Below are positions 56,571 to 64,000 of a stretch of 64,000 bases of DNA, piece after piece. The DNA is taken from assembly GCF_049243985.1 (NCBI RefSeq), contig NC_135375.1:82109674-82173673 (forward strand), in the 5' to 3' direction. This DNA comes from Paroedura picta (lineage: Eukaryota; Chordata; Lepidosauria; Squamata; Gekkonidae). The position numbers and the translations under genes are program-made. Numbering within the stretch: position 1 is the stretch's first letter; the number at the start of each line of letters is the position of its first letter. Below the pieces are notes generated by a model. That model worked only from the letters and a program-made list of their open reading frames with translations. It searched no databases and was not told the DNA's origin.

Positions 56571-56661
56571 AAGAAGAAGAGTTGGTTCTTATATGCCGCT
56601 TTCTCTGCCTGAAGGAGTCCCAAAGCGGCTTAGAGTCGTCTTCCCTTTCCTTGCGTTATCG
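56571..56661 (-). mobile_element. tRNA-headed SINE tail, truncated
   Basis: It reads agaagaagaagagttggttcttatatgccgctttctctgcc, then aggagtcccaaagcggctt. Only the 3' part of the SINE remains. Confidence 0.88.
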
Positions 56662-58734
56662 TACAAGGCTTGGCTTCACTGGAACCCCCCCCCCTCCAGA
56701 CAATGAATGGAAGATCCACTGCAGCTTTTTGGCTTCCTCTTGGGGCTATTTGGGGAGGAGGAGCATTTCCTGGTGTAATTTGGACGGCAATCAGACAGAG
56801 GAGGTGAGAAAATCATGCTCTGCTGGCAAAAATCCTTCCATTTACGGAAATGCTCGGTGGGATCTAAACTTCAGTGGTCCATTACTCATTCCCACACAGT
56901 CCCTCCCAAGAATGCTTTTAATTATCAGTCCCTCTGATTTGCCCTCCTTTATTAGCTGTTTTATTAGCTAAGGGCTCATTCATTAATATATGAAAAGTGA
57001 CTACAGCTGAAGTCATTTTCACATGTGGTGGTCTAAACGGGTGGTTGCCACAACAGGAGTGGCAATGCATATGCTAATAACATTGCTCCACATGCGGCAT
57101 GACTAGATCCTGACTGTAAATATAAACAGACAGGAAAGAAGCTCGGAGTCAATTTAAATCACATGTGTTCAAATGAGCTTGGAATGTCATAATGACTATT
57201 AGAGCAGCCCTCCAGAATTAATCTAGCCAAGGTTTATAGAAATCCAGTTAGACTGGAGGAATTCTTCAGAGGAATGAAATGGTCAAGGGGTGGGGGCCTC
57301 TCTGTTAAGTATCAACTTCTGAAGTAAGTGTAACTTCCCTTTATAGCCCAATCCTATGCACATTATGTTACAGTAAGTGCCACTGACCTCTAGTAAGGAA
57401 GGTTAGAATTTTACCCCCACCCCTAACACAGCTATAATTCTCAGAATCAAATACTATTGCATTCAGTAGAACTCCCTTCCACACATAGGGCTGTAACCTT
57501 GGTTTGGCTGAGGCTAAAGGCTGAAGATATGTGGTTGAATCTTTAAATGGCCATAAAGGGCAACTCAATCTCACATTGTGCCTTTTTGTAAGCTGTTGAT
57601 ATAATGGCAGATGTGTTTCATGCTTTTAAAGTGCAGCCGAGTGATTGAGAGGGTTGGTTCTACTTGTGTGTTGAAGCTGAGACCATTTCCAGGAAGCCTC
57701 ACTTGACAGACAAGTATCCAGCCCCTGCGTTTCAGAAACAGTTTCTCAGTAAATATTATCAGATACTGAGAATTAATTATTCCCAGAATTACACTACTGT
57801 TGCTGTCTTCTTGGAAACTTCTCCTTTCTTCGATGATCGTTTCAGTGTTTAACCACCTGAGCCTGCAGTGGAGCAGTTGGATCTCAGCCCAGTAGGATCT
57901 GAGACCCACCAGATCTTCAAGAGAAGCTTTTGAGAGGCAAAGCTTGTGCTTGTCAAACACCGCAGAGTAGAAAAGGAGATCTGAGTCCTGTTACCCTAAT
58001 CAGAAGGTGGGAGGAGGGTTGTGAAGGGTGCAGATGTACCATGGATATTTGTATTTGGAAGCCGCTTGATTGGAGCAGAGGGCAAATGCTTGTGGGCAGG
58101 ATGTTAGCACCCGTTGTGAGACAGAATAGTGGCAGGAGAATTTTATTTATATCACTACAGATGCCTCTAAGCATCCCCCACACTCTAATCAAGCTGCTTA
58201 CAATATACATTGTGCCTTTGCACCCTTTGCAGGTGGTTTTTACAACACCCCTCCCACCTTGTGACTAAGGCCTTTCCTGAACTAGTATTTGGAATAAACT
58301 TCCCGACTGGTCCAATTAGCGATGGGCGCGTTTATGTTGACAGGAAGGCATTTCCTCAAGTTGCTGGGTTTACTCTTGGGTGTCAGTTCTTGCCAGTCAC
58401 CCCTCCCATCCTGTATAAGGTTGCAATACATTTAATGTCTTGGGTCCCTCCTCCCCCCATTCATAGTATGCAGTCGATTGCAGGCTGCCCTATCCTTCCC
58501 CCACTTCCATTCCTAAGGATGCAGCAAAAGCCTCAGTCCGGCTGCAGGCATCCCAATCCACTCTCTTCCACTTCCAGTGAGGCAGTGAAAGCCTCAAATC
58601 CCTGGGTAAAAAAGTATCAGGGAAAGCTTTTATAGATTGTGTTTTTCAGCCGCTTCAGTGACTTAGGTGGAAGTAGCCCAAAGAGACAGAGGCAAGGATG
58701 ATCTCCAGTGACAGCTGGACCAAGGAGGGTCACT
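56662..58734. other. Intergenic, nothing recognised
   Basis: No gene or repeat family that I could support. Confidence 0.4.
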
Positions 58735-60010
58735 GTGGCTTGTGTTGCTCAGTCTCACAGCATCGTTTGACGTGGTAGACCATGAGCTTCTTGCTCACCA
58801 CCTCGTTGATGTGGGGATATGGGGGATAGCCCTTTGGTGGGTGACCTTCTTCCTCCACAGCCAAGGGCATCTTCATGCATTCTCTGGCCTAGCTAGTGTG
58901 GAGCTTTGGTCTTGGGTGCTCTCAATATGCTGATGACACCCAGCTCTATCTCTGATGGACGACCAACCAGATGCCCTTCTGAGCTCCATGGCAAGGTATT
59001 TGGAAGTGGTGGTGGACTGGCTCAGAGCAAGTCACCTGAAGCTAAACCCTTCAAAGATGGAAGTCCTGTGGCTGGGTAGGAAAGGACCTGATCAGGAAGT
59101 GTGTTTACCAAAACTGGAAGGAGTGCCACTCTCAACTGCACAGACAGCCAGGAATTTCATTGTCATCTTTGATACCTTGTTATTAATGGAGGCTCAAGTT
59201 ACGAAAGTAGCGCAACTGCCATTTCCCCATCTTCTCCAAGCTAAGCTGTTAGCACCCCATCTGGGCCCCAGAGCACCTAGCCACAGTGATAGTAGTGACA
59301 GTCATCTCCAGACTTGATTACTGTAGTTCACTCTACACGGGCCTTCTCTTGTTCCTGTGCTGGAAATTGCAACTGTTCCAGAATGTGGCCAAATGGGTTC
59401 TCACCTAAACACTCTAGAGGGCCCACGTTCAGCTGGTCTTCTGGCAGCTGCACTGGCTTTCAGTTGAATTCTGGATCTGGTTCCAGGTTCTGGTTTTAAC
59501 CTTTAATGTCTTGCACAGGCCAGTCCCTGCGTTTATCTGAAGACCTCCTTTGAGAGCCCTTTGATTGACAAATGCTAACTAGTTAGTGGTTCTGCCCTAA
59601 AGAAATATGCTTGGCCTGAACCAGAGCCAGGGCCTTTTCAGCCTGGTTCCTACTTGGTGGAATGAGCTCCCTGGGGAGATCAGGGCCCTGCTGGAACTCC
59701 AGAGGTTCTGCGGGGCCTGTAAGCAGAGGCGTTCTGCCAAGTTTATGGTTGAGGTCAGCGGAATCTATAATAACATCTGATTAGTGCCTCCCTCATCTTG
59801 CCCTTCTCCATTCGCCCCCCCCCCATTATGGGGCTACTGGTTTAATTTTAACTATTTTAAACTAATTTAATTGTATTTAAATTTTTATATGATATCTACT
59901 GCGTTTCTATGTCATGGCTTTTATTGATTGTTATTGATTCCTGCAGTGTTCACAGCCCCAAGGTGTCCTATCATGAGGGAGCAGTATAGAAGTCACAAAA
60001 TAAATAAATA
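58735..60010 (+). mobile_element. L2/CR1-clade LINE, ~1.3 kb with RT domain
   Basis: It begins within the reverse transcriptase: SFDVVDHELLAHHLVDVGI (family AFDTVDHDLLL-RL-GI) and, in another frame, the YADD box equivalent (caatatgctgatgac). It continues through LKLNPSKMEVLWLGRKGP and a 3' UTR ending cacaaaataaataaataaaataaa. Several frameshifts and stops make it non-functional. It is 5'-truncated. Confidence 0.92.
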
Positions 60011-60016
60011 AAATAA

Positions 60017-60319
60017 AGAGGTTATTAGTTCAATTCTAGTTTGGGCCAGTAATTTTTTTCCCATCACAGAATTAGCAAAACCACAGTTCCCTCTCCCCTT
60101 CATTCTGGTTAATTCTGTTCACATTTTTTGCTTTTGAAAAGCAAACATTTTAAAAATGGTTTTAAGGTCAGGGAAGATTATGTTTGCTTTTCAAAAGCAA
60201 AGAACGTGAACAAAAAGTGTACAGAACTTGGAAGGATGAAGGGCTGCGTGTGAGGTTTTGTCCAGTCTGTGATGGAAATAATGACTGGCCCAAGCTAAAA
60301 TTGAACTAACAACCTCTGC
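60017..60319. mobile_element. Long imperfect palindrome (MITE-like)
   Basis: The left arm (60017-60153) starts gaggttattagttcaatt and ends tgcttttgaaaagcaaacat. The right arm is its inverted copy, starting atgtttgcttttcaaaagca (about 60180) and ending aattgaactaacaacctc. The arms are about 135 bp with scattered mismatches around a loop of about 30 bases. It directly follows the LINE tail. No clear target duplication was found. Confidence 0.85.
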
Positions 60320-60351
60320 GCTTCTAGGCGCCTTTCCTCCCACCTATATAG

Positions 60352-60488
60352 CAAGTGTAGTCAACCTGTGGTCCTTCAGATGTTAATGGACTACAATTCC
60401 CATGAGCCCCTGCCAGCGTTTGCTGGCAGGAGCTCATGGGAATTGTAGTCCATGAACATCTGGAAGACCACAGGTTTGACTACCCCTG
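60352..60488. mobile_element. hAT-type palindromic MITE, copy 4
   Basis: The ends are caagtgtagtcaacctg and the complement form ctacccctg. The 8-bp target duplication ctatatag lies at 60344-60351 and 60489-60496. It is the same family as 1203, 36926 and 37224. Confidence 0.95.
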
Positions 60489-60496
60489 CTATATAG

Positions 60497-61317
60497 GACT
60501 GTTTCCAACTTGAGAATCATATAGGTCCACTATAATTGGAAAGCATTTCTTGCAGAAAATTGAATGTGTAGAAGAACGGGACAAATCGGAAGGGAGTGCT
60601 TTCCCCAAGGCTTGTTATTCTTTTCGCTTTAGGAAGGCACCGCAAGAAGTGCTAACAGGAACCCAGATATTTCATGGATTTACAAATCCTCCTGGGCAGC
60701 CTTGAGATCTGAAGCCAGTATAATGAATATAAACTATTTTTTTAAAAAAGACTGTAAGAATTTTAAAAAGTTGCTGTGTCTACACATCAGACTGGGTTTG
60801 GAACAGGCGATCTGGAAGAGGACAGCTGTTGAGATTCTACTGGGTGGCTGCAAGAATTGTGATAAAGGGACATCCCCTTTGATACAGAGTGTTGGAAGTC
60901 ATCCTGCTAGTGCATAGGGCTGGAACCTAGGGTCGAGCTGTATTCCTTCTTTTCCCCAGTGGCTTGGTATGCTGAATATTTAGGAATTGATGCAAGTGCT
61001 TCTTGGCAGTATAGGAAATATGAGAGTCTCATATTTTGTGTAAGAGCACTGCCTTGGCAGCAAATACTATTGACTTGCCAAAAATGTAAGGACCCACCAA
61101 CGGAGCACCAGCGGTTAGCAGAAATATGGGACATATGGACAAGCTGAGTCATCTAGAGTTGCTTTCTTTGGGGAAAAGGAAGTCTGAAGCCTTTAAGATA
61201 ATACGATTTCCTAAACATGATGATAATGAAACACACGTTGGCAGTCTGCTTAAGTTCCATCCATGTTGTCTGTTGTTTGCAATGAAAATGTGAACATGTT
61301 TGAAATAAATGCTGCCT
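60497..61317. other. Intergenic, nothing recognised
   Basis: No gene or clear repeat. Confidence 0.4.
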
Positions 61318-61364
61318 TATACTGAGTTAGTGCACATGCCTAAGTTAGACCCTTGGTCCTTGAT
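61318..61364 (-). mobile_element. Unclassified interspersed repeat scrap
   Basis: It reads tatactgagttagtgcacatgcc, then gacccttggtccttgatgg. This is the inverted relative of the repeat at 49720, directly abutting the transposon copy at 61365. Confidence 0.45.
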
Positions 61365-61841
61365 GGGCCCGATTTTCGGCCGAAAACAGTGTAAAAAATA
61401 AAGGGAAAATACATCAGCAAACGGGCTTGTCTGTTGTTTGTACTTAGTGAATAAACAGCTCTGGGGAGGGACTGAAGCCGGGGAAGCCTCTAAACAGGCT
61501 TGCTGGTGGGTTGAACTTCGCTCGCTCGGAGAAAAAAAAATGGCGATCGCTTCGCCGGAAGATCAGAGGAGAGAGCCAGGGGGAGGGACTTTGTAGAAAC
61601 CACAACATTGGTAATGCACAGAACTTTCCCGCTAGTGTTGCAGATTGGTTGCAGGAGTGTAGCGCTTTCCGGAGGGTGAATCCACTTTTGGGGATTTCCC
61701 TGAAAGCGCTACAAGGAAGCACTTTTTGCGGATCGGTTTCAGGTGTGTGGCAGATTGTCAACGACGTTGTGCATAATGGCAAATCAGTAGCGTTTTCAAT
61801 TGGCAACCATTGTGCGATTTTGAAGGTGTGCGAAAAGCCCC
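61365..61841 (+). mobile_element. DNA transposon fragment, copy 1 (right ~476 bp)
   Basis: It aligns end to end with 62811-63286. Shared stretches include aaaaaataaaggga, cagcaaacgggctt, aaaaaaaaatggcgatcgcttcgccgg, gttgcagattggttgcaggagtgta and ggcaaccattgtg. The right terminus aaaagcccc equals the TIR of the complete copy. The left half is missing. Confidence 0.85.
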
Positions 61842-62208
61842 ATAGTTTTACATAAGTTGTAATAATTTCACATATAAAGTTGATGAACACTTCAAACGAC
61901 CATGTGATTTTAATTGCTAATTGATGACTCATATGTCTAGAAATATTGGAAATTTCATTAATGAAGATTTTTGTGGGAATCCTAACCCTAACCCTAACCC
62001 ATGGCCCGTTTTATAAATTTACATCATACCACACAATATATGAGATAGCAACATCTGGACAGGATTAATGTGTAATATCTTCTGAATGTGTGCCTTTCTG
62101 AAAAAGTTTGCATTTCTGAGCACTGAGGACAGCCCTTGAGGCCAAAATGCATATGGCCGTATGTTGGTCATTTGACATGTTCATCAACTTTGTGAAATTA
62201 TTATTCAA
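61842..62208. other. Spacer with short telomere-like repeat
   Basis: Contains three CCCTAA units at 61981-62000. Otherwise nothing recognised. Confidence 0.6.
61981..62000. repeat. Interstitial telomere-like (CCCTAA)3
   Basis: Three and a third uninterrupted copies of the vertebrate telomere unit. Far too short for a telomere. Confidence 0.9.
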
Positions 62209-63347
62209 AGACTAGCTGGTTTTTATACCTCGCTTTTTAATATCTGAAGGAGTCTCAAAGCAGCTTATAACCACCTTCTCTTCCTCTCCCCTATGAGGCC
62301 GACGAGGCTGAGAGAGCTCTGAGAGAACTGTGACTGGCCCAAGGTCACCCAGCTGGCTTCATGTGGAGGAGTGGGGAATCAAAACCCAGGGCCATTTCGC
62401 ACGGGGATCTTTGTTGCAAATTGTTTGCGGAATGAAAAATCGCCATTTAAAATAGTGGAATTCGTCGTTTTGCACACCTGGCTTTGTAGTGGAATCAGTT
62501 GCGTTTTTTAGCGTTTCCCACAGGCTTCCGGTCTCGGCAGAAATCGCTAGAAAGGAAGCGCTATTGCCAAGCTCGTCCCGCCCCTGGCCGTCAAGCAGCC
62601 AATGGGCAGCCGTTAGCATGCTCCCAAACAGCCGCTTTCCCTTTAAGGAAGGTTTTTTAAAAAAAAAAAACAGACCCATAGCAACGAATCTGTGTAGATT
62701 CGTTGCTACGGAGAGACCCATCCAGCTGCCTAATGTGAGCTTTCGTTTGATTGTATGATCGTTTGCACGCTGCCTCGAGTGATAAAAAAAAATCCCCCCC
62801 CCCTTCTCACGGGCTCGATTTTCGGCTGAATTTATGTGTAAAAAATAAAGGGACTTTATTTCAGCAAACGGGCTTTTAAGTGGTTTGTGCTTAGTGACTA
62901 AAGGTGAAGGACTGAAGCCAGGGAAGCCTCTAAACAGAAAGAGGCTCGCCGGTGCGTTTATCCCCACTCGCTCCGAGAAAAAAAAATGGCGATCGCTTCG
63001 CCGGAAGTTTGGAGGAGAGATCCAGGGGGAGGGACTTTGAAGAACCAGCTACAATGGTAACGCACAGGTCTTTAGCGCTAGTGTTGCAGATTGGTTGCAG
63101 GAGTGTATCGCTATCCGGAGGGTGAATCCACTTTTCTGGATTCCCCTGAAAGCGCCACAACGAAGCGCTTTTGGCGGGTCGGTTTCAGGATTGTTGCAGA
63201 TTGTTGACGACGTCGTGCGTTATGGCAAATTAGTAGCGTTTTCAATCGGCAACCATTGTGCTATTTTTAAGCCGTGGGAAATGCCCCCCATTCTCCAAAT
63301 TACAGGTCTCTGCTTTTAACTGCTACACCAGACTGGCTGTTATGTGA
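62209..63347 (-). mobile_element. tRNA-headed SINE split by a transposon insertion
   Basis: The SINE's 3' part is 62209-62388 (agctggtttttatacctcgc, then caaggtcacccagctggcttcatgtggagg and aatcaaaaccca). Its 5' part resumes at 63287 (ttctccaaattacaggtctctg, then ctgctacaccagactggct). The two parts join in perfect order, so the SINE is the older element. Confidence 0.9.
62389..63286 (+). mobile_element. Non-autonomous DNA transposon inserted in SINE, copy 2
   Basis: The terminal inverted repeats are gggccatttcgcacgg at the left and the complement of gggcatttcccacgg at the right. The flanking bases ccca occur on both sides (62385-62388 and 63287-63290), giving a 3-4 bp target duplication. Together with GGG-C ends this is compatible with the PIF/Harbinger superfamily, though the target is unusual. 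No transposase frame is present. An internal perfect 12-bp hairpin, tagcaacgaatc, sits at 62679-62708. Confidence 0.8.
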
Positions 63348-64000
63348 TGCTTGTAGCCTGATTTTCAGGCCCTATATGTTTTTAACTTTAGTATTGTGTA
63401 CAACATATAAGAAATATTTATTTTGATATATTTCATTTGATGCAGCTTGACCCTTGTTAGTTCATTTGCAAACTGCCATAAAGCACCATTACACACTTGA
63501 CCTGCCATGAACTTCAGTTTGTGAACCTCAAACCAGGCAAAATTCATCTCGAGCTTTAGTTAGTGTGTTGGTTCATGCCCATCTCTAGATACCTCTTTGT
63601 TCAGCAAGCAGCACTACTGAATGCTTCCTAGTTCATAAAATGATCTTTCTCCCGGGGGAGCCATCTGATTCCAAAGCTGCAAAGCAGATTATTAGCTGGG
63701 ATTCAAGGTCAATTTCTGGGAAACTGTGCACAGAGGCAAGGCAAGCAAACGGCATGCTGGTCAACTGTCAGCATCATCAAGAAAAGAAGACAAAGTTGAC
63801 AGGAGGTTCTGGTGAACTTTGTTTATCCAGGGGAGAAGGAAACTGGTGGGAAAAAAACATTGCCATTTTTTTTAAAGTCTTGCCTTTTGATAGCCAAAGT
63901 TCATTATGAGGATCCATCGTTGCTTTAATTCTTGTCATGAGGGCTGTTTGTTGGCAAATGTTCCAGATATCTAGCTCAAAAGGCAGCTCCCCTCCCAACC
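63348..64000. other. Intergenic, nothing recognised
   Basis: AT-rich sequence to the end of the window. No gene. Confidence 0.4.

Noticed and set aside
61981-62000. A chromosome end
   Set aside because: Only about three telomere units, with ordinary interspersed-repeat sequence on both sides.
1-64000. LTR retroelements or viral fossils
   Set aside because: I looked for long terminal direct repeats with TG...CA ends and for gag/pol motifs and found none that I could support.

Overview
This is vertebrate nuclear DNA: spliced genes, CpG islands and dense interspersed repeats. The repeats point to a squamate reptile, most likely a lizard and perhaps a gecko. They include a Bov-B (RTE) LINE 3' end, L2/CR1-type LINE fragments, a 5S-rRNA-derived SINE, many copies of a tRNA-headed SINE, and hAT-type palindromic MITEs. 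I saw no LTR element, CRISPR array or stand-alone RNA gene. The species assignment is inference.

The window is the MTAP - CDKN2A/ARF - CDKN2B tumour-suppressor locus in the gene order known from mammals. The last two coding exons of MTAP lie on the + strand (368-490 and 1958-1996). Everything else coding is on the - strand. CDKN2A (p16INK4a type) has exon 1-alpha at 17421-17540 and exon 2 at 14280-14600. The ARF first exon (1-beta) is at 30162-30373. CDKN2B (p15INK4b type) has exon 1 at 45634-45753 and exon 2 at 39501-39755. Each INK4 gene encodes an ankyrin-repeat CDK4/6 inhibitor, predicted at 146 aa (CDKN2A) and 124 aa (CDKN2B). ARF is predicted to be a small arginine-rich protein of 71 aa.

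The most interesting result concerns ARF. Exon 1-beta ends two bases into a codon, and CDKN2A exon 2 begins GTGATG, so the spliced ARF frame reads AGG then TGA. ARF is therefore confined to exon 1-beta. The unspliced frame reads AGG then TAA, so both RNA forms give the same protein. A similar exon-1-beta-only ARF is known in chicken, which has lost p16INK4a. Here a p16INK4a gene with intact reading frame and splice sites is still present beside the short ARF. Its fourth ankyrin repeat departs from the INK4 consensus while the CDKN2B copy keeps it.

Region by region: 1-2.6 kb is the MTAP 3' end. 2.6-14 kb is spacer with SINEs, CR1/L2 fragments, a possible TATA/CRE promoter near 8.4-8.7 kb, and CpG-rich stretches at 10.9-12.9 kb. 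14.2-18.3 kb is CDKN2A, whose intron holds a decayed tandem repeat of about 340 bp. 18.3-30 kb is spacer with repeats and two further CpG-rich blocks. 29.6-32.0 kb is the ARF CpG island, with a possible + strand exon. 32-39 kb is repeats, including two hAT MITEs and Bov-B. 39.5-46.4 kb is CDKN2B. 46.4-64 kb has no gene that I can recognise; it holds LINEs, SINEs, a long palindrome, and a DNA transposon inserted in a SINE.
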